Part shown: piece after piece, positions 42,661-52,111 of the stretch
Layout of the letters: each line of letters opens with the position of its first letter
Position numbering within the stretch: position 1 is the stretch's first letter
DNA from: Streptomyces sp. NRRL S-455
GTDB taxonomy: Bacteria; Actinomycetota; Actinomycetes; Streptomycetales; Streptomycetaceae
Assembly (NCBI RefSeq): GCF_000717875.1
Contig: NZ_JOCT01000036.1
Location: forward strand, 1-64,000
Direction: 5' to 3'
Length of the DNA stretch: 64,000 bases
Notes under the pieces: model-generated
What the model saw: only the letters and a program-made list of their open reading frames with translations
What the model was told of the DNA's origin: nothing
The model's database searches: none
Program-made: the position numbers and the translations under genes

Positions 42661-44070
42661 TCACCGGGCGGCTGTGCCGGATCCGTACGACCGTCGCCCC
42701 CGCCGGTAGGCGATCTCCCCCAACAGGACGTCGACAGCGAGGAAAGCCGCCAGTGGGATGCCGAACAGGGGTAGGAAGTACCCGAGTACGGCGAGCCCGG
42801 CCAGCAGTGGTACCAGGATCTGCGGGGGTACCTGCTGCCAGGCGCCGCGCGGGATCGGCCGGCCGAAGGCGCTGCCGCGGCCGCGCTGCCACCACATGCG
42901 GTAGCCCCAGACGATCAGCAGGATCAGGGAGAGCGCGAGCAGCATCAGGGCGATCTGGTTGGCCAGGCCGAACAGGACACCGGTGTGCAGGTCGATGCCC
43001 CAGCGGGTGAGCTTCGCGAGCACGGGGTAGTCGGCGAACCGCAGCACGTCGGTCACCTCCCCACTGCCCGGGTCGACGGCGACGGAGTCCTGCTTCTCGG
43101 GCCAGCTGCGCTGCACCTGCTTCACGACGTACGCCGACGTCGCGTCGGCCGGCGGCACGATCTCCACCGGGTCGCCGAGGCCCTCGGCCCGCGCCGCCGC
43201 CAGGACCTTGTCGAGCCCGACACCGTGCGCGGCGTCGCCCGCCTGCCCTGCGGCGGAGCCATGGCCGGCGTGTTCACCCCCAGCCGACGCCGACACCGAC
43301 GGGGTGGCCTGGCCCAGCGAGGTCCGCAACTCGTCGATGCTCGCCCCGGCGTAGGCCGACCAGGTCAGGCCGGTCGCCGAGAGGAAGAGAAAGCCGGCCG
43401 CCGCCCACGCCCCGACGCCGCCGTGCAGTGCGAGGGTGCGGCGCCGCCCGCTGGTCCCCCGAAGCTTGCGCAGCGCCCGGCGGCGGGAGAACCACAGCAC
43501 CAGCCCGCCGGCCGAGATCACCCACAGCCAGCTGGCCGCCAGCTCGCTGTACAGCCGGCCCGATTCCCCGAGGTGCAGATCCCGGTGGAACTCGTCGATC
43601 CAGGTCCGCAGCGGCAGCGCGCCGGTCGAGCCGTACTGTTCGAGGGAGCCGCGCACCTTCGCGGTGTACGGGTCGACGAAGACAGCGAGCGTGTGGCCCT
43701 CGTCGACGCCCGGGACGCCGGACAGCAGCACCCTCGTCGTCGCGCCGGCCTCGGGTGAGGGGCGTACGGCCGAGACGGTGCCCTCGGGGTGGGCCTCGCG
43801 CGCGGCGGCCACCTGGTCGCTGATCGGCAGCTTCGTCTCGCCTGCGGGGACGGTCAGTTCGTGCTCGTACACGACCTTCTCGGCCTGGAAGGAGGCGGCG
43901 TACAGCAGGCCGGTGACGGCGGCGACGAGGAGGAACGGCGCCACCAGCACTCCTGCGTAGAAGTGCAGGCGGAGGATCAGTGGACGCAGTGGGGCCCAGC
44001 CGTTCTTCGACGGTGCCGGGGTGGCGGATTTCGGGACCTCGTCCGTGGGGGTCGAGGGAGCGGTGGTCAT
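42661..44070 (-). CDS. PepSY-associated transmembrane protein
   Basis: A 469-residue membrane protein of the PepSY_TM (PiuB-like) family. It has four membrane segments: one at about 25-50 (FYAGVLVAPFLLVAAVTGLL), two in the middle around 180-260, and one or two near the C-terminus (LALSLILLIVWGYRMWW). Extracytoplasmic PepSY-like domains lie between, with EFHRDLHLGESGRLYSELAA a recognisable family block. A His/Gly-rich loop (GGEHAGHGSAAG) might bind metal. ATG 44070 is chosen because PepSY homology begins soon after. Related proteins are linked to iron or copper uptake and reduction; no metal gene lies next to it. Confidence 0.85.
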   Translation of the reverse strand: MTTAPSTPTDEVPKSATPAPSKNGWAPLRPLILRLHFYAGVLVAPFLLVAAVTGLLYAASFQAEKVVYEHELTVPAGETKLPISDQVAAAREAHPEGTVSAVRPSPEAGATTRVLLSGVPGVDEGHTLAVFVDPYTAKVRGSLEQYGSTGALPLRTWIDEFHRDLHLGESGRLYSELAASWLWVISAGGLVLWFSRRRALRKLRGTSGRRRTLALHGGVGAWAAAGFLFLSATGLTWSAYAGASIDELRTSLGQATPSVSASAGGEHAGHGSAAGQAGDAAHGVGLDKVLAAARAEGLGDPVEIVPPADATSAYVVKQVQRSWPEKQDSVAVDPGSGEVTDVLRFADYPVLAKLTRWGIDLHTGVLFGLANQIALMLLALSLILLIVWGYRMWWQRGRGSAFGRPIPRGAWQQVPPQILVPLLAGLAVLGYFLPLFGIPLAAFLAVDVLLGEIAYRRGRRSYGSGTAAR

Positions 44071-44203
44071 CGGCGGGCTTCTCCGGGGGACGTCTTCTTG
44101 GCCGTTGCGGTGCAGTAGTCGGTCCGGCCGGGGGTTGAGTTCCCGCGGAGAGGGTGTGATGTGCGTCACGCCTTGGTGGAGGGTGCCGTGTCATCCTGAC
44201 GCG

Positions 44204-44848
44204 ATGGGAACTCCGAGCGAACGCGCCCCCATGGCCGAGCGGGTCGAGCAACTCCTCGCTCTTGGCGGCCCGTTGCCCATCGTGGCGGCCGGCGATCCGG
44301 TGCTGCGGCGCGGCACGGAGCGCTACGACGGGCAGTTGGGGCCCACGCTGCTGGCCCGGTTCGTCGAGGCCCTGCGGGTGACCATGCGCGCGGCGCCCGG
44401 GGTGGGCCTGGCGGCGCCACAGGTCGGTGTTCCCCTCAGGATCGCGGTGATCGAGGACCCGGCCCCCGTGCCGGAGGAGGTACGTCTCGCACGCGGGCGG
44501 GTGCCGCAGCCGTTCCGGGTGCTGGTCAATCCGGCCTACGAGTCCGTCGGCGACACCCGGGCCGCGTTCTTCGAGGGCTGTCTGAGCGTGCCGGGCTGGC
44601 AGGCGGTGGTGGCCCGGCCCGCCGAGGTGCGGCTGACCGGGCAGGACGAGCACGGGCGCGCGGTGGACGAGGTGTTCAGCGGCTGGCCCGCACGGATCGT
44701 GCAGCACGAGACCGACCACCTCGACGGCGTCCTGTACCTGGACCGGGCCGAGTCGCGTTCACTGTCGTCCAACCAGGCGGTGACGCGGCGCTGGACCCAG
44801 CCGACACCGGAGGAGGCCGCGCGGGCGCTCGGCTTCGAGTTGCCCTGA
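44204..44848 (+). CDS. def: peptide deformylase
   Basis: A 214-residue peptide deformylase with all three motifs: GVGLAAPQVG (motif 1), EGCLSVPG (motif 2, metal-ligand Cys) and QHETDHLDGVLY (motif 3, HExxH-type metal ligands with catalytic Glu). It removes the formyl group from nascent proteins. ATG 44204 gives the best family N-terminus. It carries an N-terminal extension and a C-terminal tail (TPEEAARALGFELP) of the type seen in Streptomyces accessory deformylases. It lies 157 bases upstream of an ABC-F gene on the same strand, both acting at the ribosome. Confidence 0.93.
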   Translation: MGTPSERAPMAERVEQLLALGGPLPIVAAGDPVLRRGTERYDGQLGPTLLARFVEALRVTMRAAPGVGLAAPQVGVPLRIAVIEDPAPVPEEVRLARGRVPQPFRVLVNPAYESVGDTRAAFFEGCLSVPGWQAVVARPAEVRLTGQDEHGRAVDEVFSGWPARIVQHETDHLDGVLYLDRAESRSLSSNQAVTRRWTQPTPEEAARALGFELP

Positions 44849-44922
44849 GGAACGTTCGAAGCGCCTCGAGGCACGAGAAAACCGGAGGCGCGCGGCCCGG
44901 CCCTTCCCCTACCGTGCCTTCC

Positions 44923-44946
44923 ATGTCTACGCCCCGAATTTCCTAG
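44923..44946 (+). other. possible seven-codon leader peptide before the ABC-F gene
   Basis: ATG 44923 reads MSTPRIS and stops at TAG 44946, 58 bases before the ABC-F start. Some antibiotic-resistance ABC-F genes are controlled by ribosome stalling on such upstream peptides. A clear ribosome site is lacking, so this is only a candidate. Confidence 0.25.
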
Positions 44947-45004
44947 CCGAGGACCCGCTTCCACGCCACCCGTGTGTCCTCTTGCTTGTTCGGAGCGTTT
45001 TCTC

Positions 45005-46603
45005 ATGATCACTGTTCGTGACGTCGACGTGCGCGTGGGCGCGCGTCTGCTGCTGTCCGGCGTCTCCTTCCACGTCTCCCCCGGCGACCGCATCGGTTTG
45101 GTCGGCCGCAACGGCGCCGGAAAGACAACCCTGTTGCACACCCTGGCGGGTACCCTGCGGCCCGCCGCCGGCACCGTGACGGACACCGGTGACGTCGGCC
45201 ATCTCCCGCAGGACTCCCGCGCGGCCGACCAGTCGGTCACCGTCAGCGACCGGATCCTGTCCGCACGCGGCCTGGACCACGCCGTGCGGGCGCTGCGTCG
45301 CGCCGAGGCCGCGATGGCCGACGGGTCGGAACGGTCGATGAACGCCTATGTGCGGGCCGAGGCCGAGTTCCAGGCGTGCGGCGGCTACGCGGCCGAGGCC
45401 GAGGCCGCCCGGGTCGCCGCCGGGCTCGGTCTGTCCTCGGGGGTGATGGACCGGCCGCTGAGCGCGCTGTCGGGTGGCCAGCGCCGGCGAGTGGAGCTGG
45501 CCCGCATCCTGTTCGTCGGGCACGGCACGCTGCTGCTGGACGAGCCGACGAACCACCTGGACTCGGCCGCGGTCGCCTGGCTGCGCGGGTTCCTCACGGC
45601 CCATCAGGGCGGGCTGGTGATGATCAGTCACGACACTTCCCTCCTGGCCGGCACGGTGAACCGCGTCTTCCGCCTGGACCCGGGGCGTGCCGCGCTCGAC
45701 ATCCACAACACCGGCTGGGACGCCTACCTGGCCCAGCGGGACGCCGACGAGCGGCGACGGGCTCGCGAGCGGGCGAACGCCGAGCGCAAGGCAGCGGCGT
45801 TGCGCGCCCAGGCCGACAAGATGCGGGCCCGGGTGGCGACCGCGGTGGCCGCGCGGAACATGGCGCGCCGCGCCGACCGTATGCTCGCGGACCTCGAACC
45901 GGTCCGGCGCGCCGAGAGGACGGCCAGGATCCGGCTGCCCGAGCCGGCGCCCTGCGGCCGGATCCCGCTCGGCGCCGTGAGCCTGACCAAGTCGTACGGC
46001 GAGCGGCACGTCCTGCGCGGCGTCGACCTCGCCGTCGACCGCGGCAGTCGCCTGGTGGTACTCGGGCCCAACGGTGCCGGTAAGACCACCCTTTTGCGCG
46101 TTCTCGCCGGGCAGGAGACGCCGGAGAGCGGCCGGGTGGTCCACGGGCACGGGCTGCGCCTCGGCTACTTCGCGCAGGAACACGACACCCTGGATCCGGA
46201 GTCGACGGTCCGCGAACACCTGTCAGGTGTCGCCCCGCAGCTCACCGACGGCGAAGTCCGCCAGGTCCTCGGCTCGTTCCTGTTCTCCGGCGACGACACG
46301 GCCAAGCGGGTCGGCGTCCTCTCCGGAGGCGAGAAGACCCGGCTCGCCCTGGCGGGCCTGGTCCACTCGGGCGCGAACGTCCTGCTTCTCGACGAGCCCA
46401 CCAACAACCTGGACCCGGCCTCCCGGGCGGAGGTCCTGGCCGCGGTGGGCACGTACCCGGGCGCGATCGTCATGGTCACGCACGACGAGGGAGCCGTCGA
46501 CGCACTGCGTCCGGACCGGGTGCTGCTTCTGCCGGAGGCGGAGGAGGATCTGTGGAGCGACGACTACCGGGAGCTGGTGGTGCCGGCGCACGCGCGACCC
46601 TGA
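45005..46603 (+). CDS. ABC-F family ribosome-associated ATPase
   Basis: A 532-residue protein with two fused ATPase domains and no membrane segment. Domain 1 has GRNGAGKTT, LSGGQRRR and LLLDEPTNHLD; domain 2 has GPNGAGKTT, LSGGEKTR and LLLDEPTNNLD. Between them (about 235-300) is a long, very basic helical linker (RDADERRRARERANAERKAA), the P-site tRNA interaction motif region of ABC-F proteins. ABC-F proteins rescue stalled ribosomes or protect against ribosome-targeting antibiotics. ATG 45005 follows GGAG. The linker is of the length seen in antibiotic-protection members, but specificity cannot be read from sequence. Confidence 0.92.
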   Translation: MITVRDVDVRVGARLLLSGVSFHVSPGDRIGLVGRNGAGKTTLLHTLAGTLRPAAGTVTDTGDVGHLPQDSRAADQSVTVSDRILSARGLDHAVRALRRAEAAMADGSERSMNAYVRAEAEFQACGGYAAEAEAARVAAGLGLSSGVMDRPLSALSGGQRRRVELARILFVGHGTLLLDEPTNHLDSAAVAWLRGFLTAHQGGLVMISHDTSLLAGTVNRVFRLDPGRAALDIHNTGWDAYLAQRDADERRRARERANAERKAAALRAQADKMRARVATAVAARNMARRADRMLADLEPVRRAERTARIRLPEPAPCGRIPLGAVSLTKSYGERHVLRGVDLAVDRGSRLVVLGPNGAGKTTLLRVLAGQETPESGRVVHGHGLRLGYFAQEHDTLDPESTVREHLSGVAPQLTDGEVRQVLGSFLFSGDDTAKRVGVLSGGEKTRLALAGLVHSGANVLLLDEPTNNLDPASRAEVLAAVGTYPGAIVMVTHDEGAVDALRPDRVLLLPEAEEDLWSDDYRELVVPAHARP

Positions 46604-46609
46604 CGGGGC

Positions 46610-48040
46610 TCAGCTGTCCCGGTACGCCTCCAGCAGTCGCAGCCACACCTCGCTGATCGTCGGGTAGGAGGGGACGGCGTGCCACAGGCGGCTGACCGGG
46701 ACCTGGCCGGCGACGGCGATCGTGGCGGAGTGGATGAGTTCGCCGACACCGGGGCCGACGAGCGTCACACCGCGCAGGATCTCGTCCTCGACGTCGACGA
46801 CCATCCGGGCACGGCCCTTGTAGCCGTCGGCGTACAGGCCCGCCCCGGAGACGGTGGACAGGTCGACGTCGACGGCGCGTACCCGGTGCCCTGCCTGTTC
46901 CGCTTCGGCCAGGGACAGGCCCACGGCGGCCGCCTCCGGGTCGGTGAAGACGACCTGGGGGACGGCGGCCTGGTCGGCGGTCGCGGCGTGGGCGCCCCAC
47001 GGCTGTGCGAGGAGGGTCTCGCCGGTGGCCCGCGCGGCGATGGCGGCACCCGCGATCCGGGCCTGGTATTTGCCCTGGTGGGTGAGGAGGGCGCGGTGGT
47101 TGACGTCGCCGACCGCGTACAGCCAGTCGTGGCCGGTGACGCGGAGGCTGTCGTCGACCGGCAGCCAGGAACCGGGCTCCAGACCGATGGTCTCCAGGCC
47201 GATGTCGTCGGTGCGCGGGGCGCGACCGGTGGCGAAGAGGATCTCGTCGGCCTCGACGCGGTCGCCCTTGTCGGTGACCGCCACGACCGTGCCGTTCTCG
47301 CGGTTCACCGACTCCACCGAGGTGCCGGTGCGGACGTCCGTGCCCGCCTCGGTGAGCGACTCGGCGACCAGTTCCCCGGCGAAGGGCTCCATCCGGGCGA
47401 GCAGGCCCTTCCCGCGGACCAGCAGGGTGACCCGCGCGCCGAGGGCCTGCCAGACGGTGGCCATCTCGGTGGCGACGACGCCACCGCCGACCACGATGAG
47501 CCGGCCGGGCACGCTCGCCGAGCTGGTGGCCTCCCGGCTGGTCCACGGCTTGACGTCGTCCAGCCCGGGCAGCGGGGGCAGGGCGGCGCGGCTGCCGGTA
47601 CAGACGGCCACGGCGTGCCGGGCGGTCAGGGCCTGTTCGACGCCGTCCGGGCCGGTGACCGTCACCGCGCGGGGGCCGGTGAGCCGCCCGTGGCCGCGGT
47701 ACAGGTCGGCGCCGATGGAGTCGAGCCATCCGACCTGTCCGTCGTCCTTCCAGTGGGAGGTGTAGTAGTCGCGGTGGGCGAGGACCGCGGACGCGTCGAG
47801 GGGGCCCTGCACCGACTGGCTCAGGCCCGGCACGCGGCGGGCGTCCGCCCGGGCGATGACCGGCCGCAGCAGGGCTTTGCTGGGCATGCACGCCCAGTAC
47901 GAGCACTCGCCGCCGACCAGCTCGCTCTCCACGACCGCGGTGGTCAGGCCGGCGGCGCGGGCCCGGTCGGCGACGTTCTCCCCCACGGGCCCGGCCCCGA
48001 GCACCACGACGTCGTACGTGTTGGTTTCCGTTTCCGTCAT
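46610..48040 (-). CDS. FAD/NAD(P) pyridine nucleotide-disulfide oxidoreductase
   Basis: A 476-residue enzyme of the lipoamide dehydrogenase / mercuric reductase class. It has DVVVLGAGPVGENVADRARA (FAD motif), the redox-active disulfide in GGECSYWACMPSKALLRP (C-x4-C), RLIVVGGGVVATEMATVW (NADPH motif near 170) and WLYAVGDVNH. The usual C-terminal HPT-type histidine pair is replaced by HSATIAVAGQVPVSRLWHAV, so partner and substrate may differ from lipoamide. ATG 48040 (MTETET) starts the domain directly. It is divergent from a thioredoxin gene 118 bases away, hinting at a shared thiol-redox function. Confidence 0.88.
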   Translation of the reverse strand: MTETETNTYDVVVLGAGPVGENVADRARAAGLTTAVVESELVGGECSYWACMPSKALLRPVIARADARRVPGLSQSVQGPLDASAVLAHRDYYTSHWKDDGQVGWLDSIGADLYRGHGRLTGPRAVTVTGPDGVEQALTARHAVAVCTGSRAALPPLPGLDDVKPWTSREATSSASVPGRLIVVGGGVVATEMATVWQALGARVTLLVRGKGLLARMEPFAGELVAESLTEAGTDVRTGTSVESVNRENGTVVAVTDKGDRVEADEILFATGRAPRTDDIGLETIGLEPGSWLPVDDSLRVTGHDWLYAVGDVNHRALLTHQGKYQARIAGAAIAARATGETLLAQPWGAHAATADQAAVPQVVFTDPEAAAVGLSLAEAEQAGHRVRAVDVDLSTVSGAGLYADGYKGRARMVVDVEDEILRGVTLVGPGVGELIHSATIAVAGQVPVSRLWHAVPSYPTISEVWLRLLEAYRDS

Positions 48041-48158
48041 GGGGTCAGTCTGGTGGGTGGTGTGCGCCCTGGCCACACGGGTAGGGGCGCGGAATACCTA
48101 CCAGGTCGGCCGTGTTGTGCCGACGGCTTCACCCACACCAGGAAGAGGGACTTACGCC

Positions 48159-48545
48159 ATGAGCAGCACCGTGGAGCTCACCAAGGAGAACTTCGACGAG
48201 ACGGTCACGGACAACGAGTTCGTCCTGATCGACTTCTGGGCCGACTGGTGCGGGCCGTGCAAGCAGTTCGCACCGGTCTACGAGAAGGCGGCGGAGGAGA
48301 ACCCGGACCTGGTGTTCGGCAAGGTGGACACCGAGGCGCAGCCGGAGCTGGCCGCGGCCTTCGGTATCCAGTCGATCCCGACGCTGATGATCGTGCGTGA
48401 CCAGGTTGCCGTGTTCGCCCAGCCGGGCGCGCTGCCCGAGGCCGCTCTGAAGGACGTCATCGGGCAGGCCCGGGACCTCGACATGAACGAGGTCCGCCAG
48501 GCGATCGCCGAGCAGCAGGCCCAGCAGCCGCAGCAGAGCGAGTGA
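48159..48545 (+). CDS. trxA: thioredoxin
   Basis: A 128-residue thioredoxin with the active site DFWADWCGPCKQFAPVYEKA (WCGPC near residue 33) and cis-proline block QSIPTLMIVRDQ. A Gln-rich C-terminal tail (QQAQQPQQSE) extends it slightly beyond the family norm. ATG 48159 follows GGAAGAGGG. It reduces protein disulfides in the cytosol. It is divergent from the flavin disulfide reductase and could be its electron acceptor, although that enzyme is not of the typical thioredoxin reductase class. Confidence 0.95.
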   Translation: MSSTVELTKENFDETVTDNEFVLIDFWADWCGPCKQFAPVYEKAAEENPDLVFGKVDTEAQPELAAAFGIQSIPTLMIVRDQVAVFAQPGALPEAALKDVIGQARDLDMNEVRQAIAEQQAQQPQQSE

Positions 48546-48600
48546 CGAGGGCCCCTTTTTTGTGCGGGCCCCCCCACGTCGTCCTGGAAGGGATGTCGTC

Positions 48601-50037
48601 CTAGAAGGGATACGGAGCCACGTCTCCGCGTACCGTCGTCCAGCGCAGCTCGGTGAAGGCCTCGAGGTTGGCCTCACCGCCGAAGCGGGCGCCGGTGCCG
48701 GAGGCGGCCATCCCGCCGAAGGGTGCGACGGCCTCGTCGTTCACCGTCTGGTCGTTGATGTGGACGATGCCGGTGGGAATGCGCTCGGCGAGGTCCAGGC
48801 CGCGGGCCGGGTCCCGGGTGACGATGCCCAGGGACAGGCCGTAGGGGCTCTGCGCGGCCAGGGCCGCCGCCTCGTCGGCGGTGGTGAAGGAGCGTACGGG
48901 TGCCACGGGGCCGAAGACCTCCTCCGCGTACGCCGGGGTGTGGTCGCCGACGTCGGCGAGGACCGTCGGACGGTAGAAGAGCCGGTCGGACGTGCCGCCG
49001 GCAACGAGCTTGGCCCCTGAGGCCACGCTGGACTCGACGAGGCCGCCGATCTTGGCGAGCTGGCCGGAGTCGATGATGGGGCCCAGGTGGACCCGGTCGC
49101 GGTACGGGTCGCCGACGGCGAGCGAGTCGGCCTTGGCCGCCAGCCGCTCGACGTACTCGTCGTACAGGGACGCGTGCACCAGGTGGCGTCCGGTGGTCAT
49201 GCAGATCTGGCCCTGGTGGAAGAACGAGCCCCAGGCGGCGGTGGAGATCACCGCGTCGAGGTCGGCGTCCTCCAGCACGATCATGGCCGAGTTGCCGCCC
49301 AGTTCCAGGTGGGCCCGCTTGAGGTGGCGGCCGGCCGCCTCGCCCACGGCCCGTCCGGCGGCGGTGGAGCCGGTGAAGGAGATGACCGGCACGCGCGGGT
49401 CGGCGACCAGGGCCTGTCCGGCGTCCGGGCCGCCGGGGAGCACGTGCAGCAGGTCCTGCGGCAGGCCCGCGGCGGCGAAGACCGCGGCGAGGGACAGCCC
49501 GCCGCAGACGGCGGTGCGCGGGTCGGGCTTGAGGAGGACCGCGTTGCCCAGCGCCAGGGCGGGGGCGACGGAGCGTATGGACAGGATCAGCGGGGCGTTG
49601 AACGGGGAGATCACGCCCACCACTCCGGCCGGTACGCGGCGCGTGTAGGACAGGCGCGGTGCCTCGCTGGGCAGGACCTGGCCGGCCGGGCGGGAGGCGA
49701 GCGCGGCGGCCTCGTAGCACTCCTGGGCGGCGACGTGCAGTTCGAAGTCCGCCTTGCCGGGGACGGAGCCGGACTCGCGGACGAGCCACTCGCGCAGTTC
49801 GTCGGCGTGCGCCGTGAACAGGTCGCCGGCCTTGCGCAGTACGGCGGCGCGGGCGAAGTGCGGGGCTCGCGCCCATTCCCGCTGGGCGGTGGCGGCACTG
49901 CCGGCGGCCGCTCCGACGTCCTCCGGGGTGGCGAGGGTGAGGGGGCCGAGGGCTTGGCCGGTGGCGGGCTCGGTGACGGTGTACCCGGGCCCCGTCAGGG
50001 TGCGGGGCTGCCAGGTATGGGTGTCGAGCAGCGGCAT
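48601..50037 (-). CDS. aldehyde dehydrogenase, benzaldehyde/vanillin dehydrogenase type
   Basis: A 478-residue ALDH. It has PAGVVGVISPFNAPLILSIR, NAVLLKPDPRTAVCGG, SFTGSTAAGRAVGEAAGRH (coenzyme loop), general-base Glu in HLELGGNSAMIV and catalytic Cys in GSFFHQGQICMTTGRHLV. The QGQICMTTGRH block and the FNAPL loop match NAD-dependent aromatic aldehyde dehydrogenases. It likely oxidises benzaldehyde-like substrates to acids in the cytosol. A LacI-family gene lies 245 bases upstream on the same strand. A molybdenum aldehyde oxidoreductase operon lies a few kilobases away. Confidence 0.9.
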   Translation of the reverse strand: MPLLDTHTWQPRTLTGPGYTVTEPATGQALGPLTLATPEDVGAAAGSAATAQREWARAPHFARAAVLRKAGDLFTAHADELREWLVRESGSVPGKADFELHVAAQECYEAAALASRPAGQVLPSEAPRLSYTRRVPAGVVGVISPFNAPLILSIRSVAPALALGNAVLLKPDPRTAVCGGLSLAAVFAAAGLPQDLLHVLPGGPDAGQALVADPRVPVISFTGSTAAGRAVGEAAGRHLKRAHLELGGNSAMIVLEDADLDAVISTAAWGSFFHQGQICMTTGRHLVHASLYDEYVERLAAKADSLAVGDPYRDRVHLGPIIDSGQLAKIGGLVESSVASGAKLVAGGTSDRLFYRPTVLADVGDHTPAYAEEVFGPVAPVRSFTTADEAAALAAQSPYGLSLGIVTRDPARGLDLAERIPTGIVHINDQTVNDEAVAPFGGMAASGTGARFGGEANLEAFTELRWTTVRGDVAPYPF

Positions 50038-50282
50038 GACGGCTCTCCGATCGATCGGTCACCGGCTGACGGGCGAACTCCCGTGCGTGCGCGGCCGGTT
50101 CGGCGGTCACATGGCGGGACGCGCCGACCGGGCGCAGCCTTGTGCGCTGCGGCCCGCCCACTACGCGCCCCTCAACTTGTTGAGCATGCAACATCTTGCC
50201 ATGCCGACGAACTCGACCGGGCCGCTCGCACCTCACCGGCCGTGCACTTCCCGTCATCCGTGCAGGAGTTGTGCCACGGGGT

Positions 50283-51320
50283 TCAACTCGAGTCGCGGTG
50301 CAGCACCGTGGCACCCAGCACCTTGTGGGCCTCGGGCTCGCTCCCGGGCCTGCGCACCGCACGGTCGACCAGTTCGGCGAGCTCCCGGCCGGAGGGCAGT
50401 TCCAGACGGACCGTGCTGAGCCGCGGTCGCAGCAGCCGGCCGAGCATCAAATCGTCGGCGCCGATCACGGCCGTCTCCTCGGGGACCCGGATGCCCTCGT
50501 CCTGCAGGGCCCGCATCAGCAGCATCGCGTACTCGTCGTTGTAGGTGAACACGGCGTCCAGGCCGAGGGTCCGCCAGCGCGCGGCGAGGCGTGCGGCGGC
50601 CTCCTCGTCGTACGCGAGGGGCAGTTCGGTCACCGTGGCGTCGGTGCCCCGCACGGACTGGCGGACACCGTCGAGCCGGGGCGCCGAGAACGCCTCCAGG
50701 CCCGGCTCCTGGGGGACGACCACGCCGATCCGGCGTCTGCCGCGGTCATAGAGGTGGGCGCCCGCGCTGTGGCCGACGACATCGTGGTCCATGAGCAGGG
50801 CGTGCGCGCCCTCGATGGTCTCCGGGCCGAGGGTGACGACGGCCCGTGCCCCCGAGCGTTTGAGCACCGCGACCCCGCGCGGGCCGAGCCCGGACCCGGG
50901 CACGAGGACGGCCACGGGCCGCAGCTCGGCCCAGCCACGGGCGGCTTCGTCGCCGTGCGGGCCGCCGGTGCCGTGCTGCACCACCGTGTAGTCCAGGGCG
51001 GCGAGGGAGCTCTGGAGGTCGGCCAGGAAGCGGCTGTAGAGGGGGCCGACGGGGAAGGTCGGCGCGGGGATCAGAACCATACGGCTGTGCCCGGCGCGCA
51101 GGCTGCGGGCCGCCGCGTGCGGCACGTACCCGAGTTCCTTCGCGGCGTCGTGGACGCGGCGGCGGGTGGGTTCGCTGATCCGTACGGCACTGGTGTTGTT
51201 GAGGACGTAGGAGACGGTCGCGCGCGAGACGCCGGCCAGGCGGGCCACATCGGCGCTCGTGGGCACGGAGCGCATCGGTGCGGGGGACGGGGGCGTGGGC
51301 GGTTTCGGTATCTGCACCAT
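50283..51320 (-). CDS. LacI-family transcriptional regulator
   Basis: A 345-residue repressor: N-terminal HTH TSADVARLAGVSRATVSYVL and hinge AARSLRAGHSRMVLIP, followed by a periplasmic-binding-like domain with YDRGRRRIGVVVPQEPG and DAVFTYNDEYAMLLMRALQD. The start is uncertain: ATG 51320, 51332 and 51275 are in frame and none has a strong ribosome site; 51320 is used. Typical targets are sugar or aromatic catabolic genes; the aldehyde dehydrogenase downstream on the same strand is the nearest candidate. Confidence 0.88.
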   Translation of the reverse strand: MVQIPKPPTPPSPAPMRSVPTSADVARLAGVSRATVSYVLNNTSAVRISEPTRRRVHDAAKELGYVPHAAARSLRAGHSRMVLIPAPTFPVGPLYSRFLADLQSSLAALDYTVVQHGTGGPHGDEAARGWAELRPVAVLVPGSGLGPRGVAVLKRSGARAVVTLGPETIEGAHALLMDHDVVGHSAGAHLYDRGRRRIGVVVPQEPGLEAFSAPRLDGVRQSVRGTDATVTELPLAYDEEAAARLAARWRTLGLDAVFTYNDEYAMLLMRALQDEGIRVPEETAVIGADDLMLGRLLRPRLSTVRLELPSGRELAELVDRAVRRPGSEPEAHKVLGATVLHRDSS

Positions 51321-51411
51321 GACGTACGGCATCTTGGCAGAAGCCCCAATGAGCCCTTCGCCCGGGGGAGTTGTGAGGATGCCGTGAACGGTCACGGAGA
51401 TCCGCGGGCCC

Positions 51412-52080
51412 TCAGCCGGCCGGCGTGGCGCCCGTCACCCGGTCGACCAGGTCGGTCCACGCGCCCTCCAGGCGGGCCAGGGGTATCCCGCACTGCTTGG
51501 TCAGGTGGTGGATCAGAGCCGGGTCGAGCTGGCCCATCAGGGTGTACGAGAGGAGTTCGCAGTCCGCTTCCGGGACGATCTGCCGCAGCAGCATGGCCAC
51601 GTGGTGGCGCAGCACGCTGCGGGCCGGGACGGAGAAGCGGCGGGACGCGCACGGCTCGGCCGCCAGTTGCAGGTCCAGTTCGTCGGTCGACCGGCGCAGC
51701 ATCGCGCGGCCGAACGCCCGCAGCCGCTCCTCGGGCGGCGCCCCGGGCCCGAGGGGCGGCGGGCCCGCGAGGAACGCGGCCTGGAATTTCTTCTCGGAGT
51801 GGTCGAGCAGTGCCGTCAGCAGGCCGGTGCGGTCGCCGAAGCGGCGGAAGACCGTGCCCTTGCCGACCGAGGCGGCGGCGGCCACCGCCTCCATCGTGAC
51901 GGCGTCCGCGCCGTGCTCCGCCACCAGCCGCGCCGCCGCCTCCAGCAGCCGGGCACGGTTGCGCGCGGCGTCGGCCCGCAGGCACGGCTCTTCGGTCGCC
52001 GGGGCGCCGCCGAGCTGAAGCAGCTCGGGATGGTCGACGGGCTCCTGGGGCGTCGGGAAGTGCGGCGGGATGGCGGACAT
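51412..52080 (-). CDS. TetR-family transcriptional regulator
   Basis: A 222-residue repressor with an HTH near residues 40-85 (NRARLLEAAARLVAEHGADA, MEAVAAAASVGKGTVFRRFG) and an all-helical ligand domain. ATG 52080 is used; an ATG at 52098 is possible and both lack a ribosome site, so the transcript may be leaderless. It is divergent from an FMN reductase gene across a region holding two GGACC-GGTCC palindromes, the expected arrangement for autoregulation and control of the reductase. Confidence 0.9.
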   Translation of the reverse strand: MSAIPPHFPTPQEPVDHPELLQLGGAPATEEPCLRADAARNRARLLEAAARLVAEHGADAVTMEAVAAAASVGKGTVFRRFGDRTGLLTALLDHSEKKFQAAFLAGPPPLGPGAPPEERLRAFGRAMLRRSTDELDLQLAAEPCASRRFSVPARSVLRHHVAMLLRQIVPEADCELLSYTLMGQLDPALIHHLTKQCGIPLARLEGAWTDLVDRVTGATPAG

Positions 52081-52111
52081 GAAGCCAGCGTAAAGCATGG
52101 GGAAGAAAACT

